Assembly: GCF_014640555.1 (NCBI RefSeq)
Contig: NZ_BMHE01000049.1
Location: 1 to 48,031 of the forward strand
Reading direction: 5' to 3'
Source: Paenibacillus marchantiophytorum
Lineage (GTDB): Bacteria > Bacillota > Bacilli > Paenibacillales > NBRC-103111
Length of the DNA: 48,031 nucleotides
The notes below the pieces were generated by a model, which worked only from the letters and a program-made list of their open reading frames with translations, was not told where the DNA came from and did not search any database. Position 1 is the stretch's first letter. Every line of letters starts with the position of its first letter. A program made the translations under genes and the position numbers. This document shows, one piece after another, positions 35,393 to 43,493 of this stretch.

Positions 35393-35911
35393 ATGTTGAA
35401 CATGAATCGAAGCGCCTTTCTAGGCCCTATCTTGATTCTTTTAGGTATTTTTATGTTTCTAAAAGGGGAAAACACCTTCTCGACCGGAACGATTTTCGAG
35501 TATTTCTGGCCGACATTGTTCGTCATTCCCGTCGGTATCTTTTTCCATTGGATGTACTTCTTCATCCTACAGCGCAAAGGAGTCGGCATGCTGGTTCCTG
35601 GCGGCATCATACTGACAGCCGGGGTCGTTTGCCAACTCTCCGCCTTGTTCGATATCTGGCATCTCACTTGGCCAGGCTTCATGCTCGCTGTAGCTGTCGG
35701 CTTGTTCGAATTATATTGGTTCGGTGGCCGTAACAAATGGCTGCTCATTCCGATCAACATTTTGACCGTGATGTCGCTGTTGTTCTTCGCCATTTTCTCC
35801 ATTGGCACCCTCTTCGGCACCCTGTTCCACAATCAATCGATTATCGCGATTGTCCTCATTATAGCCGGCGGCTTGATGATGATTATGCGCAACCGCCAAA
35901 AATCGTACTAG
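35393..35911 (+). CDS. Small membrane protein with LiaI/LiaF-like region
   Basis: A 172-residue membrane protein. GPILILLGIFMFLKG, then EYFWPTLFVIPVGIFF, resembles the LiaI-LiaF-like transmembrane module (DUF5668 type), followed by two more helix pairs; about six helices in all. The ATG at 35393 has AGGAG six bases upstream; an in-frame TTG at 35387 is inside the spacer and less likely. Such modules occur in envelope-stress proteins, but there is no LiaRS-like system nearby. It ends at a strong shared terminator. Confidence 0.82.
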   Translation: MLNMNRSAFLGPILILLGIFMFLKGENTFSTGTIFEYFWPTLFVIPVGIFFHWMYFFILQRKGVGMLVPGGIILTAGVVCQLSALFDIWHLTWPGFMLAVAVGLFELYWFGGRNKWLLIPINILTVMSLLFFAIFSIGTLFGTLFHNQSIIAIVLIIAGGLMMIMRNRQKSY

Positions 35912-35953
35912 CACGCTTGCTCCTACGGTTTTCCTATTAGGCTTAGCCAACCA

Positions 35954-36002
35954 CGCAGAAGAACCCGCTCGGCCAAATGCCGACACCGCGGGTTCTTCTG
36001 CG
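35954..36002. terminator. Bidirectional terminator with a forked loop
   Basis: CGCAGAAGAACCCGC and GCGGGTTCTTCTGCG form a 15-bp perfect stem. The loop contains a second small hairpin CGGC-CAAAT-GCCG. TTTATTT follows on the plus side. It separates the convergent membrane-protein and rlmN genes. Confidence 0.92.
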
Positions 36003-36008
36003 CTTTAT

Positions 36009-37091
36009 TTAGCCCACAACCAGACTATCCTCTGTGGAGCGTTTGATCTGCTTGCTGCGCAATTGTCCACAAGCTGCATCAATATCTGTTCCATGCTCCA
36101 GGCGTACGCTGCAGCTGATGCCTTGCTTTTTCAATGTATCGTAGAAAGCCCGTACGGACTCCCGCTCACTCCGCTGATATTGACTGTGCTCATCCACCGG
36201 ATTGTAGGGAATCAGGTTCACGTTAGCGAGCTGGCGGATATGCTGAATTAGCTCAGCAAGCTGAAGCGCGTGCTCCCTGCCGTCGTTAACATCCTTCAGT
36301 AAAATGTACTCCAGCGTAATTCTGCGGTTCGTCTTCTCTAGATAGTACTCAATCGCAGCCATCAGCTTCTCAATCGGAATACCGCGGTTAATCTTCATGA
36401 TCCGCGTCCGCAGCTCATTCGTCGGGGCATGCAAAGAGATCGCCAAATTCACCTTCAAGTCGGAATCCGCGAACTCCCTGATTTTATCAGCAAGACCGCT
36501 GGTGGATACCGTAATATGCCGTGCGGCAATATCCAAGCCCTTTTGATCTTTCACAACCCGGATGAAATCGACCATGTTTGTGAAATTATCGAACGGCTCG
36601 CCAATCCCCATCACGACAATATGGCTGACAGCTTCGTTCTCACCCTTGCGGTCCAGATGAAATTGGACTTTCATGATTTGTTCCACGATTTCCGCGCTGG
36701 TAAGGTCGCGGCTCTTGGCCAGCAGTCCGCTCGCGCAGAAACTGCAGCCGATATTACAACCGACCTGCGTGGTTACACAGACGGACAAGCCATATTTATG
36801 TCGCATCAGCACGGTTTCGATCAAATTGCCATCGTACAGCTTAAAAAGAAACTTGATCGTGCCATCCGCTGATTCTTGTTTTAAATGTTCGGTCAATGTT
36901 TCCGTGACGAAGTGAGCTTCCAAAGTGTCCAGGCAGTCTTGTTTCAGATCCGTCATCGCAGAGAATTCGGTGACCCGCTTCCGATATAGTCCATCCCATA
37001 CTTGGAGAGCGCGCGATTTTCTATGTCCATGTTCTGCCAACGACGCGGTCAGCTGATCAAACGTTAATCCATAAATGGATTGTTTATTCAT
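36009..37091 (-). CDS. rlmN: 23S rRNA (adenine-2503-C2)-methyltransferase RlmN
   Basis: A radical-SAM enzyme of 360 residues that methylates A2503 of 23S rRNA. The iron-sulfur cluster cysteines are C112, C116 and C119 in CNIGCSFC. The C-terminal catalytic Cys is C341 in DIDAACGQLRSK. The Bacillus-type block MRHKYGLSVCVTTQVGC and the VMGIGEPFDN and ISLHAP motifs identify RlmN rather than Cfr. The start at 37091 follows AGAGGAAAA; a frame extending to 37151 has no site. It is monocistronic and not next to the prpC/stk genes that usually accompany rlmN in this group, so it could be a second paralogue. Confidence 0.93.
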   Translation of the reverse strand: MNKQSIYGLTFDQLTASLAEHGHRKSRALQVWDGLYRKRVTEFSAMTDLKQDCLDTLEAHFVTETLTEHLKQESADGTIKFLFKLYDGNLIETVLMRHKYGLSVCVTTQVGCNIGCSFCASGLLAKSRDLTSAEIVEQIMKVQFHLDRKGENEAVSHIVVMGIGEPFDNFTNMVDFIRVVKDQKGLDIAARHITVSTSGLADKIREFADSDLKVNLAISLHAPTNELRTRIMKINRGIPIEKLMAAIEYYLEKTNRRITLEYILLKDVNDGREHALQLAELIQHIRQLANVNLIPYNPVDEHSQYQRSERESVRAFYDTLKKQGISCSVRLEHGTDIDAACGQLRSKQIKRSTEDSLVVG

Positions 37092-37294
37092 TGGTTTTCC
37101 TCTTTTCAAGACTTTCACTTGCAGTCCTATTCTACTAAGCAGCCGAAGCATACCATCTGTTTATTATTGTGCCAAAAATCGCTCTTGAAAACAAGGGCCG
37201 TTCCCTTTTATCAAAAATACGCTCATCTACTAATCTATCAATCCAATCGATTTCACATCTGATACATAAAATATAGAAGAAGGAGGTGAGCAGA

Positions 37295-37714
37295 ATGGCA
37301 TTTACGGTGCAAAACATCCCCATCTATTTCAAAAAGCAAGAATTCTACTTAAAGCAACGCCGTTTGCGCTCCGCACAAATTCCTATTATGACAGCAGCTT
37401 GGACCCTCCACACGAATGGTTCCAGAGAAACGCTCATCACGCATGTCTCCCGGAACGGGTTGGTGACGGGATCGGTGCACGCGAATCCTGTCCGCGGTTG
37501 GTATGATAAACGTTCAGGTAAAATAACCTTTGTCCGATACATCCCAGGGGGCACGATCAACGGTATAAACAATCAGCTGTATGAAGGCTATATACAAAAA
37601 TCAGCCCTAGACAGCGGCATCACCCTGACAGGTACCTTCGTAACCGTAGGAGATCGTGCATCTGCACAATCAACTACATTCAGCTGGTTTGCTGAGGCGA
37701 TCATCCTGGTATAA
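37295..37714 (+). CDS. Small beta-rich protein, unknown
   Basis: A 139-residue protein with a very strong site (AAGGAGGTGAG) six bases before ATG 37295. It has no signal peptide or membrane helix and alternates polar and hydrophobic residues, as in an all-beta fold. Stretches such as GRVSRNG-like turns and FVRYIPGG, GTFVTVGD suggest one compact domain. No family is recognised. It is monocistronic with its own terminator. Confidence 0.78.
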   Translation: MAFTVQNIPIYFKKQEFYLKQRRLRSAQIPIMTAAWTLHTNGSRETLITHVSRNGLVTGSVHANPVRGWYDKRSGKITFVRYIPGGTINGINNQLYEGYIQKSALDSGITLTGTFVTVGDRASAQSTTFSWFAEAIILV

Positions 37715-37720
37715 CAAATA

Positions 37721-37751
37721 GCACCTCTGAGATCGTTCGATCGCGAGGTGC
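37721..37751. terminator. Terminator between converging genes at 37.7 kb
   Basis: GCACCTC and GAGGTGC form the outer stem, with GATCG-TT-CGATC inside; CTTTGCTAT follows on the plus side. It can serve both the small beta-rich protein and the MocR gene. Confidence 0.8.
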
Positions 37752-37815
37752 CTTTGCTATGTGAGGTATGACTTACTCTGATAATTTGCCACATCGACAG
37801 ATGCGATCAAAACCG

Positions 37816-39249
37816 TTATTCTCTCCATAATATGGACCACGCTTTGAACAGCAGCATAATCCCCTTTTCCAAGTCATTTTCGCTGAGACCGCCAAAACCC
37901 AAGTAAACCTTAGGATAACCTGTCGGCCTATTCGCTTGATGCATCCAGGTACGATGTAAATCATAGATTTGAACGCCTTGTTCTGCGGCCATTTCAACTA
38001 GTTGCTCAGCTTTCACATGCGTTTTGACGCTGACTTGAATATGAAGCCCCGCGCTATGCCCGGTAATTTCGATATGGTCTGCAAAATGATGGCTCAGCAG
38101 CTCAATCAATCTATCGTGTTTCTTCCGATACGTATTGCGCATCCGCCGGATATGGCGATACCAATGTCCTTGCTCGATAAAAGATTGCATCGCCCACTGC
38201 TCGATTCGCGAGGGACTGGCGAGCAAATGGTTCATACGTTCCATCTCACTGACTAGAGGCATCGGCAAGACCATATAATTCATCCGCAAGGCCGGTGTGA
38301 ATGCCTTGGAAAACGTCCCCATATAGATTACCCTGCCATGCTGATCAAGACTTTGCAGGGAAGGGATCGGCTTGCCCAAGTAACGGAATTCCCCGTCATA
38401 ATCGTCTTCAATGATATAAGCCTTCCTAGTGCTTGCCCAATTGAGCAAACGCTCACGCTCAGCGTAAGGAATCACACTTCCGGTAGGAAACTGATGCGAA
38501 GGGGTAACATACACCGCTTGAGCCGCACTGCTCTCCAATTCTTCCAAACAAAGACCCTGGTCATGGACAGAGATCGGTGTCATCGCAAACCCGTCTAATC
38601 TGAAATGCTCCCGAACCTTGGTAAACCCCGGTTCTTCCATCGCAATATGCGCAACGTCCGCAAGCAGCTTAGTCAGAATGCCGATACTGTAGGTGATGCC
38701 TGTACCGATAACAATCTGCTCAGGCGTGCAGACAACGCCTCTCGCTTGCCGGATATAATCCGCAATGACAGCGCGGAAAGCGTACTCCCCTTGAGGGTCG
38801 CCATATTGACAAAGGAGCTCCGCGGAATTCTCCATCGCATCATGCAGCATCTTTTTCCAGATGCGAAGCGGAAATAGCGATGCGTCCAAATGGGTAGGGT
38901 TGAAATCCATATTAGCTTTAGGCAAAGTTGTCGGATGGATTGCAGGCCGGAGATTAACAGCAAGGTTATGCTCGGCTGCGACAGGCCCTGCAGCATGCCC
39001 GTATTCATAAGGATTAATTGCGTACAAGCCAGAACGCGGCTTACTCCGCACATACCCCTCGGATGATAGCATCTGATAGGCCGTCTCAATAGGTGTTTTA
39101 CTTATATTCAGCTGAAGCTGCAGCGACCTTACTGAAGGCATGCGAGTGCCATTCGTAATTAGACCGCTGCGAATCTGCTGGCGAATTTGCGTGTATAGCT
39201 GCAGGTACAGCGGATCATGGCTCTGATCGGAAAGTAAAATATCGAACAT
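37816..39249 (-). CDS. MocR/GntR-family regulator fused to aminotransferase domain
   Basis: A 477-residue regulator. The GntR winged helix occupies residues 1-80 (LYLQLYTQIRQQIRSGLI, then MPSVRSLQLQLNISKTPIETAY). After a linker, the class-I aminotransferase-like domain contains the PLP block MGTFSKAFTPALRMNY with its lysine and EDDYDGEFRY. Such proteins use bound PLP or an amino compound as a signal rather than catalysing transamination. The start 39249 has a GGCAGGG site. It is divergent from the thioredoxin remnant and acetyltransferase, with an inverted repeat between, so it probably controls them and itself. Confidence 0.92.
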   Translation of the reverse strand: MFDILLSDQSHDPLYLQLYTQIRQQIRSGLITNGTRMPSVRSLQLQLNISKTPIETAYQMLSSEGYVRSKPRSGLYAINPYEYGHAAGPVAAEHNLAVNLRPAIHPTTLPKANMDFNPTHLDASLFPLRIWKKMLHDAMENSAELLCQYGDPQGEYAFRAVIADYIRQARGVVCTPEQIVIGTGITYSIGILTKLLADVAHIAMEEPGFTKVREHFRLDGFAMTPISVHDQGLCLEELESSAAQAVYVTPSHQFPTGSVIPYAERERLLNWASTRKAYIIEDDYDGEFRYLGKPIPSLQSLDQHGRVIYMGTFSKAFTPALRMNYMVLPMPLVSEMERMNHLLASPSRIEQWAMQSFIEQGHWYRHIRRMRNTYRKKHDRLIELLSHHFADHIEITGHSAGLHIQVSVKTHVKAEQLVEMAAEQGVQIYDLHRTWMHQANRPTGYPKVYLGFGGLSENDLEKGIMLLFKAWSILWRE

Positions 39250-39290
39250 TCTTCATCCCTGCCTTCTTCATCTGTCTTTTGTAAATGTTG

Positions 39291-39323
39291 ATATCTGACC
39301 ATTTATGAGTGGTCAGATATAGT
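39291..39323 (+). promoter_or_regulatory. Promoter embedded in a perfect 11-bp inverted repeat (likely MocR operator)
   Basis: ATATCTGACCA (39291-39301) and TGGTCAGATAT (39310-39320) are exact inverted copies separated by eight bases. Overlapping them is a plausible sigma-A promoter: CTGACC at 39295-39300, a 17-base spacer and TATAGT at 39318-39323. A protein bound to the repeat would sit on both promoter elements. The site lies between the divergent MocR gene and the acetyltransferase unit. Confidence 0.7.
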
Positions 39324-39375
39324 ATAGATTGAATATATCGTTTGAAACAATAGCTAAAAAGAAGGATGTGCAACT

Positions 39376-39584
39376 ATGAACATTGCGTTAAACTTGAAAC
39401 AACATAGTGGACTTGGCCTGACGCCTAGGCAATTCATAGACGGAATGACGAGGAACCAAGCGTCCTTCCAACAATCGCTGGAGAGGCTCGTAACAAGATC
39501 GCAGCTATCTACAATGCAGGAACGGAATATCAAGATGTTATTGTGGAGGAGCTGCGACAATTGTTCACTTCATGGGAACATTAA
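39376..39584 (+). pseudogene. Internally deleted thioredoxin-family gene
   Basis: The first 32 codons (MNIALNLKQHSGLGLTPRQF, then IDGMTRNQASFQ) match the start of a Paenibacillus thioredoxin-family protein that I remember at about 200 residues. From about 39480, a different frame encodes GEARNKIAAIYNAGTEYQDV then IVEELRQLFTSWEH and TAA at 39582, which matches the C-terminus of the same family. The middle, including the redox-active site, is missing and the frame is shifted at the junction. GAAGGA precedes the ATG, so the fragment may still be translated to a meaningless 76-residue product ending at 39606. It is the first gene of the unit with the acetyltransferase. Confidence 0.75.
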
Positions 39585-39620
39585 AAAAATGACAGCAGAC
39601 TACTGAGGTGAAATAAAGTG

Positions 39621-40490
39621 ATGTTAACCCAATCCGAAATAAAAACGTATTTGCACCGACTAGGTGTGTCCGATATCGAGAGTCCAACGAAAGACTACTT
39701 GTTTGCGCTGCACCAAGCACATGTCGATAGGATTTCATGGCAGACGCTGGATATCTATGCAGGCAAACCAGTGAGTATCGATACCCAAGAGGCTATCCAG
39801 TTGATGCTTGGCGGGCGCAGCGGCTATTGCTTTCATCTGAATGGCGCTTTCAGCACGCTGCTTCAATCTCTGGGCTACAAGATTTCCATGCACCGCGCGG
39901 GCGTACAGCCGCTTGGCCAGGAGCCGCGGATTAATTCCTTCCACCTTGGACTCACCGTCGACCTTGCGACGGATCCGCAGGAAGAGGATCGCTGGATTAT
40001 CGATGTCGGGCTCGGCGATATGCCGTATGAGCCGATTCCATGGCTGTACGGGCGCTATGATCAAGCACCATTCACCTATACGGTCATGGAATCTGGCGTA
40101 GTCCCCCATGGCTGGCGTTTGGAACATGATAAGCTTGGACCCTATGTCGGCGTTGACTACGCTCCCGAGGTTGTGAGCACAATCGACGTGTTCAAACCGC
40201 AGCATGCGCATTACAGCTTATCCCCCGACTCGCCTTGGATGAACATTTTCCTTCTCCGGCAGCGGCACGCCACAGGCGGCAATGAACTGCGCGGATGCGT
40301 TTGGCACCAGCGCGAGCTGGATCAAATCCGCAAGACGGAGCTGACTACACAGTCACAGTGGCTGGAAGTGCTGGGCGACGTGTTTGGCGAGCATTTGGTT
40401 GCCTATAGCAGCCACGAGCGAGATGCGTTGTGGCAGAGAATCCATGCGGAGCATGAGGTCTGGAAGAGGCAGCGCGAGGAACGCGTCTAG
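39621..40490 (+). CDS. Arylamine N-acetyltransferase
   Basis: It transfers acetyl from acetyl-CoA to arylamines or hydrazines. It has 289 residues. The catalytic triad can be read as C70 in GGRSGYCFHLNGAF, H108 in NSFHLGLTV and D128 in RWIIDVGLGDM. GAGGTG lies ten bases before the ATG at 39621; a GTG at 39618 is also in frame. Only 36 bases separate it from the thioredoxin remnant, so it uses the same promoter. The MocR regulator stands opposite. Role: detoxification or modification of aromatic amines. Confidence 0.93.
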   Translation: MLTQSEIKTYLHRLGVSDIESPTKDYLFALHQAHVDRISWQTLDIYAGKPVSIDTQEAIQLMLGGRSGYCFHLNGAFSTLLQSLGYKISMHRAGVQPLGQEPRINSFHLGLTVDLATDPQEEDRWIIDVGLGDMPYEPIPWLYGRYDQAPFTYTVMESGVVPHGWRLEHDKLGPYVGVDYAPEVVSTIDVFKPQHAHYSLSPDSPWMNIFLLRQRHATGGNELRGCVWHQRELDQIRKTELTTQSQWLEVLGDVFGEHLVAYSSHERDALWQRIHAEHEVWKRQREERV

Positions 40491-40603
40491 GCTGCTTGGC
40501 ACACCGCAGCGCGAGCGGAGCTGCGTGTGCGCTAGACAGCAGCACCTAGCTGCGCGGGCTAGAGCGGGCTGCTTAGGCGCAGGGCAGCGCACAACAAAGC
40601 AAA

Positions 40604-40642
40604 AAGATCGTCCCTACCGCTTCGCGGCTATGGAACGATCCT
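40604..40642. terminator. Terminator between acetyltransferase and small protein
   Basis: AAGATCGT-CC and GG-ACGATCCTT pair, with CCGC/GCGG inside around TTC; CTTTTTGC follows on the minus strand and CTTTTC on the plus strand. The preceding 110 bases (40491-40600) are GC-rich with many GCAG/CTGC words and no gene. Confidence 0.75.
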
Positions 40643-40649
40643 TTTCTGG

Positions 40650-40997
40650 TTAGCGAACTATTTTCTCCAACCTATTGATTCGCGGCATTTTCATTTCCAT
40701 TTCATTTTCCAGTTCCTTACTATCCACTAGCACCGATTCCGACTCATGAAAATAGCGGTTCAGGTACATTTTTTTTACCTGCACATAGATATTCGTGCTT
40801 CTTAGGTATGTAATGATCCTGCATATCATCTGCATATGCTGCGTATCCTCAATGCCAGAGGAAATGTTGAACATCGTATTCAAGCTGCCTATCGCTTGAT
40901 CTCTAGTTACCGACCCGCCTTCCAAATCCTTCAAAACTCGCTCAATCTCCCGGTCAATGAAACAGATCGCTCTAATTTTCGTAATCTTATCAACCAA
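40650..40997 (-). CDS. Small helical protein, unknown
   Basis: A 115-residue protein starting with TTG at 40997, eleven bases after GGGAGGTG, a strong site that decides the start. It is helical, charged, without signal or membrane segments. No family is recognised. It is AT-richer than its neighbours and monocistronic with a terminator close behind. Confidence 0.65.
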   Translation of the reverse strand: MVDKITKIRAICFIDREIERVLKDLEGGSVTRDQAIGSLNTMFNISSGIEDTQHMQMICRIITYLRSTNIYVQVKKMYLNRYFHESESVLVDSKELENEMEMKMPRINRLEKIVR

Positions 40998-41164
40998 ATG
41001 ACGGCACCTCCCAGATGATGTACCTCAAATGGTACAACACCCTGCTTGTAATATCTGTCGAAGAGAGGGAAGAGAGAAATACATCTTTTTAGGGAATTTC
41101 GCGGCTTCTTGTCATCTTTTGTAAGTCGATAGGACGTCATCTTTTCCCGGGAAATAATCACCCC

Positions 41165-41914
41165 TCAAGCGTCGCCTTGAATCTTCCTCAAAAACTGCAA
41201 AGTACGCTCATTCCTCGACCGGCCAAAGACGTCGTCAGGAGCGCCACGCTCTACAATGATCCCTTGATCCATGAAGACAACTTGGTCAGCCACTTCTCTC
41301 GCGAATCCCATCTCATGCGTAACGATAATCATCGTCATCCCTTCAGCGGCCAAGTCCTTCATCACTTGCAGCACATCGCCCACCAGTTCTGGATCTAAGG
41401 CAGACGTGGGTTCATCGAATAGGATCACTTGCGGATTCAAAGCCAAAGCACGAGCAATGCCAACCCGCTGCTGCTGCCCGCCGGACAATTCGTGGGGATA
41501 GCTGTCGGCGCGATCTCTCAAGCCCACTTTCTCCAAAAGAGCCAAGGAAACGCTTCTCGCTTCTTTCACCGATTTCCTCTGCACGATCACTTGTCCTTCC
41601 ATTAGATTGCCTAACGCTGTGAGATGCGGAAACAGATTATAGTTCTGAAAAACCATACCGGTCTGTTTGCGAATCGCCATCATCGTACGGTGCTCCAGCT
41701 TCTCGCCAGGCTTAAAAGCAACTCTTGAATCCCCTACTGTCAGCTTCCCTTTCTCCGGGATTTCCAGTAGATTCAGACAGCGCAGCAGTGTTGTTTTGCC
41801 GGAGCCCGAGGGGCCGATAATCACCGTGGTTTTCCCTTTGTCAATGATCAGATCGATACCGTTCAGCACAGGTACGCCATGAAACTGTTTATGTAGGTGC
41901 TCTAATTGAATCAT
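41165..41914 (-). CDS. Polar amino acid ABC transporter ATPase
   Basis: A 249-residue ATPase of the GlnQ/TcyC type. Walker A is GPSGSGKTT, Q-loop VFQNYNLFPH, signature LSGGQQQRVGIARAL, Walker B VILFDEPTSALD, H-loop IVTHEMGFAREVAD. The start at 41914 follows AGGAGGAGGG; a frame upstream overlaps the permease and is ignored. It is the last gene of a three-gene importer. Upstream partners are the permease (41932-42615) and the lipoprotein (42624-43418). Confidence 0.95.
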   Translation of the reverse strand: MIQLEHLHKQFHGVPVLNGIDLIIDKGKTTVIIGPSGSGKTTLLRCLNLLEIPEKGKLTVGDSRVAFKPGEKLEHRTMMAIRKQTGMVFQNYNLFPHLTALGNLMEGQVIVQRKSVKEARSVSLALLEKVGLRDRADSYPHELSGGQQQRVGIARALALNPQVILFDEPTSALDPELVGDVLQVMKDLAAEGMTMIIVTHEMGFAREVADQVVFMDQGIIVERGAPDDVFGRSRNERTLQFLRKIQGDA

Positions 41915-41931
41915 GCTTCGCTGCCCTCCTC

Positions 41932-42615
41932 CTACGTTGCCACACTGCGGTCGTATCGTCTTTCCAGCCTGTTCTGAGCGTAGGAAAGCACCGTACTGAA
42001 CAGCAGATAAATAGCTGCAACTTCCATATACAGCCATAGGGGCTCGTAGGTAACCGCGGCGATCTGCTGTCCTTTCTGGAATAGCTCCGTCACGGTAATC
42101 GTTGCCGCCAGCGATGTATCTTTAATCAAGCTGATAAAAGAGTTCCCTAGCGGGGGAATCGCGACACGCACCGCTTGCGGAAGAATAATGCGCCGCATGG
42201 CCTGCCATTTGGTCATGCCGATCGAATAGGCAGCCTCACTCTGCCCCTTGGGAATGGATAGAATTGCGGCCCTGATAATCTCGGAGCTGTAGGCGCCTTT
42301 ATTCAGCGTGAAGCCAATAATGGCTGTTGGAAAAGGGTCCAACGTGATTCCAAGGCTCGGAAAACCGTAGAAAAGGATAAATAACTGTACCAGCAGCGGG
42401 GTGCCGCGAAAGATCCACACATACAATTTCGCCAGAAGAACGAAAGGTGTAAAACCGGACAAGCGAGCGAGCGCGGTTAGAAATGCCAAGCTTAGACCTA
42501 GAACAAATGTGATCAGCGTGAGCGGGATGGTGTAGGCTAAGCCGGCTTTCAGGATCGGGAAAAAGGAATCGCCAAGGATTCCTAAGATACGTGCCGTTCG
42601 TTCCGATGTCATCAT
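41932..42615 (-). CDS. Polar amino acid ABC transporter permease
   Basis: A 227-residue permease of the HisM/TcyB family with about five helices. The loop SEAAYSIGMTKWQAMRRIILPQAVR contacts the ATPase, and the family start FFPILKAGLAYTIPLTLITF is visible. The start ATGATG at 42615 overlaps the region just after the lipoprotein stop (eight bases), so the genes are tightly coupled. TAAGG is the nearest, weak, ribosome binding site. Confidence 0.94.
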   Translation of the reverse strand: MMTSERTARILGILGDSFFPILKAGLAYTIPLTLITFVLGLSLAFLTALARLSGFTPFVLLAKLYVWIFRGTPLLVQLFILFYGFPSLGITLDPFPTAIIGFTLNKGAYSSEIIRAAILSIPKGQSEAAYSIGMTKWQAMRRIILPQAVRVAIPPLGNSFISLIKDTSLAATITVTELFQKGQQIAAVTYEPLWLYMEVAAIYLLFSTVLSYAQNRLERRYDRSVAT

Positions 42616-42623
42616 GAGATGCC

Positions 42624-43418
42624 TTACTTCGAAACATCAGAGGCGAACCATTTTTGCGAAATCTGCAGGTAGGTGCCATCTGATTTCATATCGGCCAGCG
42701 CTTTATTCACTTTGGCGACCAGATCCGTACTGCCTTTGCGCAGCAAAAAAGCGTTGCTTGTCGCGTTCGGCTCCTCGTATACCGTTTTGATAGCCAGCTC
42801 GGGGCGCTGCTTTTTCAAATCCAGATACGAGAGGCTATCGTTCAGCGTAGCGTCGATCCGGCCGGAGGTCAGCAGGTCGATAGCCTGATTAAAGCCCTCG
42901 ACTACGGTGTTAACCGCCCCGTGCTCCTCCGCAATTTTGCGATAATTGCTGTCTAGCGATTGGCCTACCTTTTTCCCCTTCAAGCCATCCAACGAGGTAA
43001 TATCGGTATTGTTGGCTTGAACGACGAGCACAGCCCGAGACACAATATACGGCTCCGACATATCGTATTTCTCCAACCGATCCGGGCGCACTGCCACTTC
43101 ATTGGCCACCATGTCATACCGCTTGGCATCCAGCCCGGCATTCATGCCGTCCCACTTGGTTTCGATAAACTTCGGAGTTACACCCATGCGTTTGGCGACT
43201 TCCTGGGCAATTTCCACATCAAATCCCGTTAACGTCCCTCCTTTATCATGAAAAGTAAATGGCGCATAGGTTCCTTCGGTTCCAATCGTTATTTCTCCCT
43301 TGGCGTTGCCGGACGGTGCGCTGCTGGTTCCCGCGTTCTGGTCCTTGTTCGAACTGCAGCCGATAATAGCGAATAAACCCATTAAAATACACGTAAATGT
43401 GATGATTTTCCTCAACAT
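42624..43418 (-). CDS. Polar amino acid binding lipoprotein (possibly cystine)
   Basis: A 264-residue binding protein. The start at 43418 follows GGGAGG six bases upstream. The signal peptide ends in the lipobox LFAIIGC, so it is a lipoprotein. The fold signature is GTEGTYAPFTFHDKGGTLTG and FDVEIAQEVAKRMG. The block MVANEVAVRPDRLEKYDMSE resembles the cystine-binding TcyA/FliY branch, which is a weak pointer to L-cystine. No CymR-type control site was convincing upstream. Confidence 0.92.
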   Translation of the reverse strand: MLRKIITFTCILMGLFAIIGCSSNKDQNAGTSSAPSGNAKGEITIGTEGTYAPFTFHDKGGTLTGFDVEIAQEVAKRMGVTPKFIETKWDGMNAGLDAKRYDMVANEVAVRPDRLEKYDMSEPYIVSRAVLVVQANNTDITSLDGLKGKKVGQSLDSNYRKIAEEHGAVNTVVEGFNQAIDLLTSGRIDATLNDSLSYLDLKKQRPELAIKTVYEEPNATSNAFLLRKGSTDLVAKVNKALADMKSDGTYLQISQKWFASDVSK

Positions 43419-43493
43419 ATAACCTCCCGTAGCTAGGCATTTTGGCCGTACGAGAGGTATTATTCCCCATCTATCCAATTTTTAAGAATCCAT

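Noticed and set aside
40931..41161. 76-codon minus-strand frame upstream of the small helical protein
   Set aside because: It overlaps the better supported gene at 40650-40997 out of frame; no matching family.
43419..43493. Possible CymR-type site before the amino acid binding lipoprotein (GGAT...GGAAT)
   Set aside because: Match is too short and incomplete to call.
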